Below are positions 39,209-51,800 of a stretch of 64,000 bases of DNA, piece by piece. Under the pieces are notes generated by a model, which saw nothing but the letters and a program-made list of their open reading frames with translations, did no database searches and had not been told where the DNA came from. A program made the translations under genes and the position numbers. Origin of the DNA: Schoenoplectus triqueter (Eukaryota; Streptophyta; Magnoliopsida; Poales; Cyperaceae); assembly GCA_964058805.1 (NCBI GenBank), contig CAXKVV010002149.1, positions 372,001 through 436,000 of the forward strand, read 5' to 3'. The number at the start of each line of letters is the position of its first letter. Within the stretch, counting starts at the first letter, position 1.

Positions 39209-41785
39209 CGGCAAGTAGATGAGTTGTTGAGAAAGGGTTTGGTGCGTGAAAGCATGAGTCCTTGTGCAGTTCCAGCCTTGCTTGTGCCAAAGAAAGATGG
39301 TTCTTTTCGCATGTGTGTGGATAGTAGAGCGGTCAACAAGATTACTATCAAGTATCGCTTCCCTATTCCTCGTCTAGATGACATGCTAGATCAGCTCCAT
39401 GGTGCTAGTGTGTTTTCAAAGATTGATCTTAGAAGTGGGTACCATCAGATTCGTATGAGGCCTGGTGATGAATGGAAGACGGCATTTAAGACCCGTGATG
39501 GATTGTTTGAGTGGTTGGTGATGCCATTCGGACTCTCTAATGCTCCTAGTACTTTTATGAGAATAATGAATTTGGTGTTTAAGTCTTTTATTGGCAGATT
39601 TGTGGTGGTCTATTTTGATGATATACTCGTGTATAGCACGGGTAAAGAAGAGCATTTGGAACACCTTCGCCAAGTCTTTGAAGTGCTAGCTGAACAGAAA
39701 CTCTACATCAACCTCAAGAAGTGCGAGTTTCTAACCAGCAACTTGGTGTTTCTAGGCTATGTGGTTTCAGCTGAGGGTATTCATGTTGATCCTTCTAAGG
39801 TGGATGCAATTGTTTCATGGCCAATACCAACCAACATTCACGATGTGAGGAGTTTTCATGGACTGGCCTCATTTTATCGCCGGTTCATTCGAGATTTCAG
39901 CACTCTTGTCTCTCCAATCACCGAGTGCTTGAAAGGAGGAGTATTCAAATGGACAAAGGAAGCTGAAAAGAGCTTTCAGCTCATCAAGGAGAAGATGACA
40001 GCAACCCCAATTCTTATTTTGCCCAACTTTGAGAATATTTTTGAGCTTGAATGTGATGCATCTGGTGTAGGCATTGGTGCGGTTCTCAATCAAGAAGGTC
40101 GACCTATTGCCTTCTTTAGTGAAAAGCTTTCAGATTCACGCAAGAACTACACTACATATGACAAGGAGTTCTATGCAATTGTACGAGCTCTTGGGCATTG
40201 GAGACACTACCTCATTTCCAAGGAGTTCATTCTCTACTCCGACCATGAGGCGCTGAACTTCATAAATGGGCAGCACAAGCTCAAACCAAGGCATGCAAGG
40301 TGGGTGGAATTTTTACAAGGCTACACATTCCACATCAAGCATAAAAGTGGTGCTTCAAATCAAGTGGCGGATGCTTTAAGTAGGAGGCATTCTTTGCTGT
40401 CCACAATGAAGGTAAATGTTCTTGGGTTTGAAGTGATCAAGGAGTTGTATTCTGATGATGAGTTCTTTGGCACGATAAAAGCTGAATGTGCAAAAAGGCC
40501 ATATAAAGAATTTGTGGTGAATGATGGATATATTTTCTATGGCAACCGTTTGTGCGTACCGAATTATTCTTTGAGGTGGCAGATCATTAAAGAAGTTCAT
40601 GATGGTGGGTTAAGTGGTCATTTTGGACGAGATAAAACTGGTGCATTACTCCAAGACCGTTTCTATTGGCCTAAAATGATGAAGGATGTGAACCATTATA
40701 TTTTGAGATGTAGAACTTGTCATCTAGCAAAAACAAAGTCTCAAAATTCTGGACTTTACACTCCCCTTCCTGTTCCTAATGCACCGTGGGAAGATGTGAG
40801 CATGGACTTTGTGATGGGATTGCCCCGAACTCAACGCAGCAAAGATTCAATCATGGTGGTGGTTGATCGGTTCTCTAAAATGGCGCACTTTGTTCCTTGT
40901 GCAAAAACGATGGATGCCACTAACATAGCTGATCTTTATTTCAAGGAGATAGTGAAGTTGCATGGCATTCCAAATACCATAACATCTGACAGAGACCCGA
41001 AGTTTGTTGGACATTTTTGGAGAACACTTTGGCGTAAGATGGGTACAAAGCTGCAGTTTAGTTCAGCCTATCATCCTCAAACCGATGGCCAAACTGAGAT
41101 TGTGAATCGGAGTTTGGGCAATCTGTTGAGAAGCTTGGTGGGTGATAACATACGCCAATGGGACCTTGTTCTACCTCAAGCTGAATTCGCTTACAACAGG
41201 TCCAACAGCAAGACGACAGGTAAAAGCCCTTTTGAAGTGGTGTATGGATGCAATCCAAAGACTCCTCTTGATCTTGTGTCATTGCCAATCAGCCATAGCT
41301 ATAGTGGAGATGCAGATGAGCGTGCTAAAGCAATCAAGGACTTGCATGAACAAGTCAGCAAGAGGATTGAGAAGCAAAATCAGAAGTATGAAAGACAAGC
41401 TAACAAGCACCGAAGGGCTGTGATTTTCAAAGAAGGTGATCTTGTGTGGGTGCATTTGAGCAAGGAGAGATTTCCACCTGGACGCAATGCAAAGCTCAAG
41501 CACCGTGGTGATGGACCGTTTAAAATCTTGCAGCGCATAGGTGACAATGCATACAAGGTGGAGCTTCCCGGAGATTATGGTGTTTCATCCACATTCAATG
41601 TGAAGGATCTTTCTCCATACCATGGCGAAAATGAGCCGAACTCGTGGGCGAGTTCTTTTCAACCGGGGGAGAATGATGGCGATCAAATCATGGCAGGTTT
41701 ACAAAAGAACAATCATGATCAAGGAAGCAAGTTATGGACCAGTTCTCAGTTTGAAGAACCAGGCCCAAGTCATATTTACAATTAA
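39209..41785 (+). CDS. Open segment: reverse transcriptase, RNase H, integrase
   Basis: Second open part of the polyprotein, in the same frame as the first. Reverse transcriptase has its first catalytic Asp at 39425 ([11 protein letters not shown]) and the YFDD box at 39611-39622. RNase H shows its acidic residues at 40055 (Asp), 40166 (Glu), 40241 (Asp) and 40370 (Asp). Integrase has an HHCC zinc-binding domain (His codons 40598 and 40619, Cys codons 40709 and 40718). Its catalytic DDE triad is at 40805, 40988 and 41096, with 35 residues between the second Asp and the Glu, as in active integrases. The GPF motif is at 41513. The C-terminus reads through the polypurine tract into the 3' LTR and stops at 41783. 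It lacks a methionine start of its own, so it depended on translation from upstream. Confidence 0.95.
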   Translation, partial: RQVDELLRKGLVRESMSPCAVPALLVPKKDGSFRMCVDSRAVNKITIKYRFPIPRLDDMLDQLHGASVFSKIDLRSGYHQIRMRPGDEWKTAFKTRDGLFEWLVMPFGLSNAPSTFMRIMNLVFKSFIGRFVVVYFDDILVYSTGKEEHLEHLRQVFEVLAEQKLYINLKKCEFLTSNLVFLGYVVSAEGIHVDPSKVDAIVSWPIPTNIHDVRSFHGLASFYRRFIRDFSTLVSPITECLKGGVFKWTKEAEKSFQLIKEKMTATPILILPNFENIFELECDASGVGIGAVLNQEGRPIAFFSEKLSDSRKNYTTYDKEFYAIVRALGHWRHYLISKEFILYSDHEALNFINGQHKLKPRHARWVEFLQGYTFHIKHKSGASNQVADALSRRHSLLSTMKVNVLGFEVIKELYSDDEFFGTIKAECAKRPYKEFVVNDGYIFYGNRLCVPNYSLRWQIIKEVHDGGLSGHFGRDKTGALLQDRFYWPKMMKDVNHYILRCRTCHLAKTKSQNSGLYTPLPVPNAPWEDVSMDFVMGLPRTQRSKDSIMVVVDRFSKMAHFVPCAKTMDATNIADLYFKEIVKLHGIPNTITSDRDPKFVGHFWRTLWRKMGTKLQFSSAYHPQTDGQTEIVNRSLGNLLRSLVGDNIRQWDLVLPQAEFAYNRSNSKTTGKSPFEVVYGCNPKTPLDLVSLPISHSYSGDADERAKAIKDLHEQVSKRIEKQNQKYERQANKHRRAVIFKEGDLVWVHLSKERFPPGRNAKLKHRGDGPFKILQRIGDNAYKVELPGDYGVSSTFNVKDLSPYHGENEPNSWASSFQPGENDGDQIMAGLQKNNHDQGSKLWTSSQFEEPGPSHIYN
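41665..41673 (+). other. Polypurine tract
   Basis: GGGGGAGAA directly abuts the 3' LTR. It is the expected primer for plus-strand DNA synthesis. It is also coding, lying inside the C-terminal tail of integrase. Confidence 0.9.
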
Positions 41786-42336
41786 TTTACGAAACAGCAG
41801 CTCTCTGGACAGATTCATACTGGGCCAGTATTTTGGGCATAACTCTCTCATAAAGGCTCGGATTTGGTTGATTCAAATTTCTGTGTTCAGATGATGAAAT
41901 GGACTATCTTTTTTGTGTTTTGTGTTTCTCCAGATTCCAGAGTCTTCTTGGTCAAAACCTCGTGTCAAGTGAGCGTGGTTACTGAGGAGCCAGCCAGCAT
42001 TTAGTTTCTTGGAACTTATCTTTTGAGTCTTTCTATGTTTTAATTATATTTTGGAATTAGCAGTAGTAGTTAATTTTGTTTTTATTGTGTTTTGATATTT
42101 GCAAAAATAGTTAAGGGGTTATTAATTAGTAGGAAGTTTCTAGAGTTGAGTTGTATGGCTATATAAAGCCTAATTTCTGAATGTAAACTGACTTGTTGAA
42201 TTATTATGAAAAAGTTTATCTTGAGTTGAGTTTATCTCCTCTTTTATCCTGCTGTGAGTTGAGAGTATCCTCCAGTTGTGATTTTATCGTTGAACGTGTG
42301 CGTGTCCTTGGATGATTCATAGCTCGAACGCTATCA
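41674..42336 (+). repeat. 3' LTR (663 bp)
   Basis: Starts TGATGG and ends GCTATCA like the 5' LTR. It keeps the 25-bp (41751-41775) and 19-bp (42111-42129) stretches missing from the 5' LTR. The 25-bp stretch lies in coding sequence, which supports this LTR as the fuller, ancestral form. Its first 112 bp encode the end of the polyprotein. Confidence 0.95.
42160..42167 (+). promoter_or_regulatory. Putative TATA box of 3' LTR
   Basis: TATATAAA, identical to the box in the 5' LTR at 37107-37114. In this position it would drive transcription out of the element into the 58-bp satellite to the right, if active. Confidence 0.55.
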
Positions 42337-42341
42337 GCGTG
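42337..42341 (+). other. Target-site duplication, right copy (GCGTG)
   Basis: GCGTG follows the final CA of the 3' LTR and matches 36660-36664. The satellite resumes at once with GTGTCCCGTTTTCATG in the expected unit phase. Confidence 0.95.
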
Positions 42342-45300
42342 GTGTCCCGTTTTCATGTTTTGCGCGGCCAGACTCGTTTTCGACGGTACCGAGGGCGTCG
42401 CGTCCCGTTTTCATGTTTTCCGATCCCGGACATATTTTTGCGAGTACCGGCGGCGTCGTGTCCCGTTTTCATGTTTTGCGCACGGACTCGTTTTCGGCGG
42501 TAACGGCGGCGTCGGGTCCCGTTTTCATGTTTTGCGCGCACGGACTCATTTTCGGTTGTACCAAGGGCGTCGTTTCCCGTTTGCATGTTTTGCTCCCCGG
42601 ACTCATTTTCGGCGTTACCGAGGGCGTCGGGTCCTGTTTTCTTATTTTGCGCCCCCGGACTCGTTTTCCATTGTGCCGAGGGCGTCAGGTCTCGTTTTCA
42701 TGTTTTGCGCGCCAAGACTCGTTTTCAGCGGTTCCGAGGGCGTTGGGTCTTATTTTCAAGTTTTGCGTGCCCGGACTCATTTTCGGCGGTTCCGAGGGCG
42801 TCGGGTGCCGTTTTCATGTTTTGCGCAACCGGAATCGTTTTAGGCCATGCCGATGGCGTCGGGTTCCGTTTTCATGTATGCCGGACTCGTTTTCGGCGGT
42901 ATCGAGGGTGTCGGGTCCTGTTTTCATGTTTTGCGCTCCCGGACTCATTTTAGGCCTTGCCGAGGGCATCGAGTTCCGTTTTCATGTATTGCACGCCAGA
43001 CTCGTTTTCGGCGATATCGAGGGTGTCGGGTACCGTTTTCATGTTTTGCGCGCCCGGACTCATTTTCGGCGGTTCCGACGGCGTCGGTTCCCGTCTTCAT
43101 GTTTTGCACACCATGACTCGTTTTCGTCAGTACCGAGGACGTCGGGTCCCGTTTTCATGTTTTGCGGGCCGGGACACATTTTCGACGGTACCGAGTGAGT
43201 CAGGTCCAATTTTCATGTTCTGCGCCCGGACTCGTTTTTGGCGGTACCGAGGTCGTTTGGTCCCATTTTCATGTTTTGCGCGCCCGGACTCGTTTAAGAC
43301 GGTACCGAGGGCGTCGGGTCCCGTTTTCATGTTTTGCGCGCCCGGACTCGTTTTCTGCGGTACCGAGGGCGTCGGGTCCCGTTTTCATGTTTTCCGCTCC
43401 CGGACATGTTTTTGGGTGTACCGAGGGCGTCGGGACCCGATTTCATGTTTTGCTCGCCCGGACTCGTTTTCGACGGTACCGACGACGTCGGGTCCCGTTT
43501 TCATGTTTTGCGCGACCGGACTCGTTTTCGGCGGTACCGAGGTCGTCGCGTCCTGTTTTCATGTTTTGCGCGCCCGGATTCATTTTCGGCGGTACCGAGG
43601 GCGTCGGGTCCCGTTTTCTTGTATTGCGCTCCCGGACTCGTTTTCCGTTGTGCCGAGGGCGTCAGGTCTCCTTTCCATATTTTGCGCGCCCCGACTCGTT
43701 TTCGGCGGTTCCGAGGGCGTCGGGTCCCGTGTTCATGTTTTGCACGCCCGGACTCGTTTTCAGCGGTTCCGAGGGCGTGGGGTACCGTTTTCATGTTTTG
43801 CGCGCCCGGACTCGTTTTAGCCCTTGCCGAGGGCGTCGGGTTCCGTTTTCATGTAGCGAAGCCCGGACTCGTTTTCGGAGATATCGAGGGTGTCGGGTCC
43901 CGTTTTCATGTTTTGCGAGCCCGGACTCATTTTCGGAGATATCGAGGGTGTCGGGTCCCGTTTTCATGTTTTGCGAGCCCGGACTCGTTTTCGGCGGTAC
44001 CGGGGGCGTCGGGTCCCGTTTTCTTGTTTTGCGCCCCCGGACTCGTTTTCCGTGGTGCTGAGAGCGTCGGGTCTCGTTTTCATGTTTTGCGCGCCCGGAC
44101 ACGTTTTCGGCGGTTCCGAGGGCGTCGGGTCTCGTTTTCATGTTTTGCGCGCCCGGACTCGTTTTCGTCAGTTCTGAGGGCGTCGCGTACTGTTTTCATG
44201 TTTTGCGCGTCCGGACTCATTTTTGGCCGTGCCGAGGGCGTCGGGTCCCGTGTTCTTGTTTTGCGCGCCCGGACTCGTTTTCGGCGTTTCCAAGGGCGTC
44301 GGGTCCCGTTTTCATGTTTTGCGCCTGGTCTCATTTTCGGCGGTTCCGAGGGCGTCGGGTCCCGTTTTCATGTTTTGCGCGTCCAGACTCGTTTTCGGCG
44401 GTTCCGAGGGCGTCGGGTCGCTTTTTCATATTTTGCGCGCCAGGACTCGTTTTCGGCGGTACCGAGGGCGTCGGGTCCCATTTTCATGTTTTTCGATCCC
44501 GGACATGTTTTGGGAGTACCGAGGGTGTCAGGTCCCGTTTTCATGTTTTACTCGCCCGAACTCGTTTTCGGCGGTACCGACGGTGTCGGCTCCCGTTTCC
44601 ATGTTTTGCGCGCCCGGACTCGTTTTCGACGGTACCGAGGGCGTCGGGTCCCGTTTTCATGTTTTGCGCGTCGGACTCGTTTTCGGCGTTTCTAAGGGCG
44701 TCGGGTCCCGTTTTCATGTTTTGCGCGCCCGGACTCGTTTTCGGCGTTTCTAAGGGCGTCGGGTCCCGTTTTCATGTTTTGCGCGCCCGGACTCGTTTTC
44801 AGCGGTTCCGAGGGCGTCGGGACCCGTTTTCATGTTTTGCGCGCCCGGACTCGTTTTCGGTGGTTCCGAGGGCGTCGGGTCCCGTTTTCATGTTTTGAGC
44901 GCCCGTACTCGTTTTCGGCGGTTCCGAGGGCGGCGGGTCCCTTTTTCATGTTTTACGCGCCCGGACTCGTTTTCGGCGGTACCGAGGGCATCGGGTCCCT
45001 TTTTCAAGTTATGCGCCCCCGGACTCGTTTTCGGCGATACCAAGGGTGTCGGGTCCCGTTTTCATGTTTTGCTCGCCCAGACTCGTTTTCGGCGGTTCCG
45101 AGGGCGTCGGGTCCCCTTTTCATGTTTTGCGCGCCCGGAGTCATTTTCGACGGTACCGAGGGCGTCAGGTCCCGTTTTCATGTTATGCGCGCCCGTACTC
45201 GTTTTCGGCGGTTCCGAGGGCGTCGGGGCCCTTTTTCAAGTTATGCGCCCCCGGACTCGTTTTCGGCGGTACCGAGGGTGTCGGGTCCCGTTTTCATGTT

Positions 45301-48300
45301 TTGCTCGCCCGTACTCGTTTTCGGCGGTACCGACTGCGTCGGGTCCCGTTTCCATGTTTTGCGCGCCCGGACTCGTTTTCGACGGTACCGAGGGCGTCGG
45401 GTCCCGTTTTCATGTTTTGCGCGCACAGAGTCATTTTCGACGATACCGAGGGCGTGGGGTCCCGTTTTCATGTTTTGCATGCCCAGACTCGTTTTCGACG
45501 GTACCGAGGGCGTCGGGTCCCGTTTTGATGTTTTGCACGCCCAAACTCGTTTTCGTCAGTACTGAGGGCGTCAGATCCCGTTTTCATGTTTTGCGCGCCC
45601 GGACTCGTTTTCGTCAGTTCCGAGGGCGTCGGGTCCCGTTTTCATGTTTTGCGCGCCCGAACTCGTTTTCGTCAGTACCGAGGACCTCGGGTCCCGTTTT
45701 CATGTTTTGCGCGCCCGAACTCGTTTTCGTCTGTACCGTGGGCGTCGGGTCCCGTTTTCATGTTTTGCGCGCCCGGACTCGTTTTCGACGGTTCCGAGGG
45801 CGTCGGGTCCCGCTTTCATGTTTTGCGCGCTCGGACTCATTTTCGGCGTTTCCCAGGGCGTCGGGTCCCGTTTTCATGTTTTGCGCCCGGACTCGTTTTC
45901 GGCGGTTCCGAGGGCTTCGGGTACCGTTTTCATGTTTTGCCCGTCCGGACTCGTTTTCGGCGGTTCCGAGGGCGTCGGGTCGCTTTTTCATGTGTTGGGC
46001 GCCCGAACTCATTTTCGACGGTACCGAGGGCGTCGGGTCCCGTTTTCATGTTTTCCGCTCCCGGACATGTTTTTGGGAGTACCGAGGGCGTCTGGTCCCG
46101 TTTTCATGTTTTACTCGCCCAAACTCGTTTTCGGCGGTACCGACGGTGTCGGGTCCCGTTTCCATGTTTTGCGCGCCCGGACTCATTTTCGACGGTACCG
46201 AGGGCGTCGGGTCCCGTTTTCATGTTTTGCACGCCGGACTCGTTTTCGGCGTTTCCAAGGGCGTCGGGTCCCGTTTTCATGTTTTGCGCGCCCGGACTCA
46301 TTTTCGGCGGTTCCGAGGGCGTCGGGTCCCGTTTTCATGTTTTGCGCGCCCATACTCATTTTCGGCGGTTTCGAGGGCGTTGGGTCCCTTTTTCAAGTTA
46401 TGCGCCCCCGGACTCGTTTTCGGCGGTACCAAGGGTGTTAGGTCCCGTTTTCATGTTTTGCTCGCCCGGACTCGTTTTCGACGGTACCGACTGCGTCGGG
46501 TCGCGTTTCCATGTTTTGCGCGCCCGGACTCATTTTCGGCGGTTCCGAGGGCGTCGGGTCTCGTTTTCATGTTGTGCGCGCCCTGACTCGTTTTCGGTGG
46601 AACCGAGGGCGTCGGGTCACGTTTTCATGTTTTCCGCTCTCGGACATGTTTTTGGTAGTACCGAGGGCGTCGTGTCCCGTTTTCAAGTTTTGCGCTCCCG
46701 GACTCGTTTTAGGCGGTACCGAGGGCGTCGGGTCCCGTTTTCATGTTTTGATCACCCGTAATTATTTTCGGCGGTACGGAGGACCTCGGGTCCCGTTTTC
46801 ATGTTTTGCGCACCCGAACTCGTTTTCGTCACTACCGTGGGCGTCGGGTCCCGTTTTCAAGTTTTGCGCGCCCGGACTCGTTTTCGTTAGTTCCGAGGGC
46901 GTCGGGTCCCGTTTTCATGTTTTGCGCACCCGGACTAGTTTTCGGCGTTTCCAAGGGCGTCGGGTCCCGTTTTCATGTTTTGCACCCGGACTCATTTTCG
47001 GCGGTTCCGAGGGCGTCGGGTCCCGTTTTCATGTTTTGCGCGTCCAGACTCGTTTTCGGCGGTTCCGAGGGCGTCAGGTCGCTTTTTCATGTTTTGCGCG
47101 CCCGAACTCGTTTTCAGCGGTACCGAGGGCGTCGGGTCCCATTTTCATGTTTTCCGCTCCCGGACATGTTTTTGGGAGTACCGAGGGCGTCGGGTCCCGT
47201 TTTCATGTTTTACTCGCCCGAACTCGTTTTCGGCGGTACCGACGGTGTCGGCTCCCGTTTCCATGTTTTGCGCGCACGGACTCGTTTTCGACGGTACCGA
47301 GGGCGTCGGGTCTTGTTTTCATGTTTTGCGCGCCGGACTCGTTTTCGGCGTTTCTAAGGGCGTCGGGTCCCGTTTTCATGTTTTGCGCGCCCGGACTCGT
47401 TTTCGGCGGTTCGAGGGCGTCGGGTCCCGTTTTCATGTTTTGCGCGCCCGTACTCGTTTTCGGCGGTTCCGAGGGCGTCGGGACCCTTTTTCATGTTTTA
47501 CGCGCCCGGACTCGTTTTCGGCGGTACCGAGGGCGTCGGGTCCCTTTTTCAAGTTATGCGCCCCCGGACTCGTTTTCGGCGATACCAAGGGTGTCGGGTC
47601 CCGTTTTCATGTTTTGCTCGCCCAGACTCGTTTTCGGCGATTCCGAGGGTGTCGGGTCCCGTTTTCATGTTTTGCGCGCCCGGAGTCATTTTCGACGGTA
47701 TCGAGGGCGTCAGGTCCCGTTTTCATGTTTTACGCGCCCGTACTCGTTTTCGGCGGTTCCGAGGGCGTCGGGTCCCTTTTTCAAGTTATGCGCCCCCGGA
47801 CTCGTTTTCGGCGGTACCGAGGGTGTCGGGTCCCGTTTTCATGTTTTGCTCGCCCGTACTCGTTTTCGGCGGTACCGACTGCGTCGGGTCCCGTTTCCAT
47901 ATTTTGCGCGCCCGAACTTGTTTTCGACGGTACCGAGGGCGTCGGGTCCCGTTTTCATGTTTTGCGCGCACGGAGTCATTTTCGACGATACCGAGGGCGT
48001 GGGGTCCCGTTTTCATGTTTTGCACGCCCAAACTCGTTTTCGACGGTACCGAGGGCGTCGGGTCCCGTTTTGATGTTTTGCGCGCCCGAACTCGTTTTCG
48101 TCAGTACCGAGGGCGTCAGATCCCGTTTTCATGTTTTGCGCGCCCGGACTCGTTTTCGTCAGTTCCGAGGGCGTCGAGTCCCGTTTTCATGTTTTGCGCG
48201 CCCGAAATCGTTTTCGTCAGTACCGAGGACCTCGGGTCCCGTTTTCATGTTTTGCGCGCCCGAATTCATTTTCGTCAGTACCGTGGGCGTCGGGTCCCAT

Positions 48301-51039
48301 TTTCATGTTTTGCGCGTCCGAACTCGTTTTCGGCGTTTCCCAGGGCATCGGGTCCCGTTTTCATGTTTTGCGCCCGGACTCGTTTTCGGCGGTTCCGAGG
48401 GCTTCGGGTCCCGTTTTCATGTTTTGCACGTCCGGACGCGTTTTCGGCGGTTCCGAGGGCGTCGGGTCGCTTTTTCATGTTTTGGGCGCCCGAACTCGTT
48501 TTCGGCGGTACCGAGGGCGTCGGGTCCCGTTTTCATGTTTTGCGCGCCGGACTCGTGTTCGGCGTTTCCAAGGGCGTCGGGTCCCGTTTTCATGTTTTGC
48601 GCGCCCGGACTCATTTTCGGCGGTTCCGAGGGCGTCGGGTCCCGTTTTCATGTTTTGCGCGCCCATACTCGTTTTCGGCGGTTCCGAGGGCGTTGGGTCC
48701 CTTTTTCCAGTTATGCGCCCCCGGACTCGTTTTCGGCGGTACCAAGGGTGTCGGGTCCCGTTTTCATGTTTTGCTCGCCCGCACTCGTTTTCGGCGGTAC
48801 CGACTGCGTCGGGTCCCGTTTCCTTGTTTTGCGCGCCCGGACTAGTTTTCGACGGTACCGAAGGCGTCGGGTCCCGTTTTCATGTTTTGCGCGCCCGGAC
48901 TCGTTTTCGGCCGTGCCGAGGGCGTTGGGTCCCGTTTTCATGTTTTGCGCGCCCGGACTCGTATTCGGTGGTTCCGAGTGCGTCGGGTCCCGTTTTCATG
49001 TTGTGCGCGCCCTGACTCGTTTTCGGTGGAACCGAGGGTGTAGGGTCACGTTTTCCGCTCCCGGACATGTTTTTGGGAGTACCGAGGGCGTCGTGTCCCG
49101 TTTTCAAGTTTTGCGCGCCCGGACTCGTTTTCGTCAGTTCCGAGGGCGTCGGGTCCCGTTTTCATGTTTTGCGCGCCCGGACTCGTTTTCGGCGTTTCCA
49201 AGGGCGTCGGGTCCCGTTTTCATGTTTTGCGCCCGGACTCATTTTCGGCGGTACCGAGGGCGTCGGGTCCTGTTTTCATGTTTTGCGCGTCCAGACTCGT
49301 TTTCGGCGGTTCCGAGGGCGTCGGGTCGCTTTTTCATGTTTTGCGCGCCCGAACTCGTTTTCAGCGGTACCGAGGGCGTCGGGTCCCATTTTCATGTTTT
49401 CCGCTCCCGGACATGTTTTTGGGAGTACCGAGGGCGTGGGGTCCCGTTTTCATGTTTTGCACGCCCAGACTCGTTTTCGACGGTACCGAGGGCGTCCGAT
49501 CCCGTTTTCATGTTTTGCGCGCCCGGACTCGTTTTCGTCAGTTCCGAGGGCGTCGGGTCCCGTTTTCATGTTTTGCGCGCCCGAACTCGTTTTCATGTTT
49601 TGCGCGCCCGGACTCATTTTCGGCGTTTCCCAGGGCGTCGGGTCCCGTTTTCATGTTTTGCGCCCGGACTCGTTTTCGGCGGTTCCGAGGGCGTCGGGTC
49701 GCTTTTTCATGTTTTGGGCGCCCGAACTCGTTTTCGGCGGTACCGAGGGCGTCGGGTCCCGTTTTCATGTTTTCCGCTCCCGGACATGTTTTGGGGAGTA
49801 CCGAGGGCGTCTGGTCCCGTTTTCATGTTTTACTCGCCCGAACTCGTTTTCGGCGGTACCGACGGTGTCGGGTCCCGTTTCCATGTTTTGCGCGCCCGGA
49901 CTCATTTTCGACGGTACCGAGGGCGTCGGGTCCCGTTTTAATGTTTGCGCGCCGGACTCGTTTTCGGCGTTTCCAAGTGCGTCGGGTCCCATTTTCATGT
50001 TTTGCTCGCCCGGACTCATTTTCGGCGGTTCCGAGGGCGTCGGGTCCCTTTTTCAAGTTATGCGCCCCCAGACTCGTTTTCGGCGGTACCAAGGGTGTCG
50101 GGTCCCGTTTTCATGTTTTGCTCGCCCGCACTCGTTTTCGGCGGTAACGACTGCGTCTGGTCCCGTTTCCATGTTTTGTGCGCCCGGACTCGTTTTCGAC
50201 GGTACCGAGGGCGTGGGGTCCCGTTTTCATGTTTTGCACGCCGAGACTCGTTTTCGTCAGTACCGAGGGCGTTTGGTCCCGTTTTCATGTTTTGTGCGTC
50301 CAGACTCGTTTCCTCGGTTCCGAGGGCGTCGGGTCCCGTTTTCATGTTTTGCGCGCCCGAACTCGTTTTCGTTAGTACCGAGGACCTCGGGTCCCGTTTT
50401 CATATTTTGCGCGCCCGAACTAGTGTTCGTCAGTACCGTGGGCGTCGGGTTCCGTTTTCATGTTTTGCGCGCCCGGACTCGTTTTCGACGGTTCCGAGGG
50501 CGTCGGGTCCCGTTTTCATGTTTTGCACGCCCGGACTCGTTTTCGACGTTTCCCAGGGCGTCGGGTCCCGTTTTCATGTTTTGCGCCCGGACTCGTTTTC
50601 GGCGGTTCCGAGGGCTTCGGGTCCCGTTTTCATGTTTTGCGCGTCGGGACTCGTTTTCGGCGGTTCCGAGGGCGTCGGGTCGCTTTTTCATGTTTTGGGC
50701 GCCCGAACTCGTTTTCGGCGGTACCGAGGGCGTCGGGTTCCGTTTTCATGTTTTGCGCGCCGGATTCGTTTTCGGCGTTTCCAAGAGCGTCGGGTCCCGT
50801 TTTCATGTTTTGCGCGCCCGGACTCATTTTCGGCGGTTCCGAGGGCGTCGGGTCCCGTTTTCATGTTTTGCGCCCCATACTCGTTTTCGGCGGTTCCGAG
50901 GGCGTCGGGTCCCTTTTTCAAGTTATGCGGCCCCGGACTCGTTTTCGGCGGTTCCAAGGGTGTCGGGTCCCGTTTTCATGTTTTGCTCGCCCGCACTCGT
51001 TTTCGGCGGTACCGACTGCGTCGGGTCCCGTTTTCATGT

Positions 51040-51800
51040 TTTGCGCGCCCGGACTCGTTTTCGACGGTACCGAGGGCGTGGGGTCCCGTTTTCATGTTTT
51101 GCACGCCGAGACTCGTTTTCGTCAGTACCGAGGGCGTCGGGTCCCGTTTTCATGTTTTGTGCGTCCAGACTCGTTTCCTCGGTTCCGAGGGCGTCGTCTC
51201 CCTTTTTCATGTTTTGCGCGCCCGGACTCGTTCTCGGCGGTACTGAGGGCGTCATCTCCTGTTTTCATGTTTTCCGCTCCGGGACATGTTTTTGGGAGTA
51301 CCGAGGGCGTCGGGTCCCGTTTTCATGTTTTGCTCGCCCGGACTCATTTTCGGCGGTACCGACGGCGTCGAGTCCCGTTTTCATGTTTTGCGTGCCCGGA
51401 CTCGTTCTCTGCGGTACCGAGGTCGTCGGGTCCCGTTTTCATGTTTTGCGCGCCCGGACGCATTTTCGGCGGTACCGAGGGCGTCGTTTCCCGTTTGCAT
51501 GTTTTGCGCCCCCAGACTACTTTTCGGCGGTACCGAGGGCGTCGGGTCCCGTTTACATGTTTTGTGCCCCAGGACTCGTTTGCCGTGGTGCCGAGGGCGT
51601 TGTGTCTCGTTTTCATGTTTTGCGCGCTCGGACTCGTTTTCTACGGTTCCGAGGGCGTCGGGTCCCGTTTTCATGTTTTGTGCGTCCAGACTCGTTTTCG
51701 GCGGTTCCGAGGGCGTCGGGTCTCGTTTTCATGTTTTGCGCGCCCGGACTCGTTTTCGCCGGTTCAGAGGGCGTCGTCTCCCGTTTTCATGTTTTAGACC
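51040..51800. repeat. Duplicated satellite segment (pair with 55710-56460)
   Basis: A run of variant units, including the unusual CGTTTCCTCGGTTCCGAGG (51172) and later CGTTTCCCGTTTGCATG variants, recurs 4669 bp downstream in the same order. A third occurrence of the TTTCCTCGG variant is at 50309. Ends are approximate. Confidence 0.7.

Larger units (their letters stand above)
37310..41785 (+). pseudogene. gag-pol polyprotein with two in-frame stops
   Basis: The frame starts at the first ATG after the primer site (37310) and stays in one frame to TAA at 41783-41785, 1491 codons before the terminal stop. Two of these are TAG: at 37352-37354 (codon 15) and 39206-39208 (early in reverse transcriptase). 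Otherwise the frame is intact with no frameshift, and the conserved catalytic residues I looked for are present. The polyprotein would package the RNA, mature by protease, reverse-transcribe and integrate the element. The second stop falls where related elements usually have Gln. The first also precedes a Gln codon. With both stops, this copy should not make a full product itself; readthrough or help from intact relatives cannot be excluded. The last 37 codons or so lie in the 3' LTR. Confidence 0.92.
36665..42336 (+). mobile_element. Ty3/gypsy LTR retrotransposon, CRM-like chromovirus
   Basis: A complete 5672-bp element: 5' LTR, tRNA primer site, single gag-pol frame in the order Gag, protease, reverse transcriptase, RNase H, integrase, then polypurine tract and 3' LTR. 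Integrase after RNase H places it in Ty3/gypsy. The GPF motif in the integrase C-terminus places it with chromoviruses. No canonical chromodomain (no W..Y.VKWKGY-like block) follows it, and the reading frame runs through the polypurine tract into the 3' LTR, a feature known from CRM elements. CRM elements accumulate in plant centromeres. The CRM assignment is from recall of the family and not from a tree; another chromovirus lineage remains possible. It is defective as sequenced because two TAG codons interrupt gag-pol. It is the only interspersed element in the window. Confidence 0.93.

Noticed and set aside
41400..41785. Canonical chromodomain at the integrase C-terminus
   Set aside because: The GPF motif is present, but the following tail has no aromatic-cage pattern of a chromodomain. 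A CRM-type short motif is possible but cannot be confirmed by eye.
46975..49941. 988-codon plus-strand open frame and many others of 200-958 codons
   Set aside because: Translation is the same 58-residue pseudo-repeat in every frame, caused by a stop-free 58-bp unit. Overlapping frames are equally open, so there is no sign of coding.
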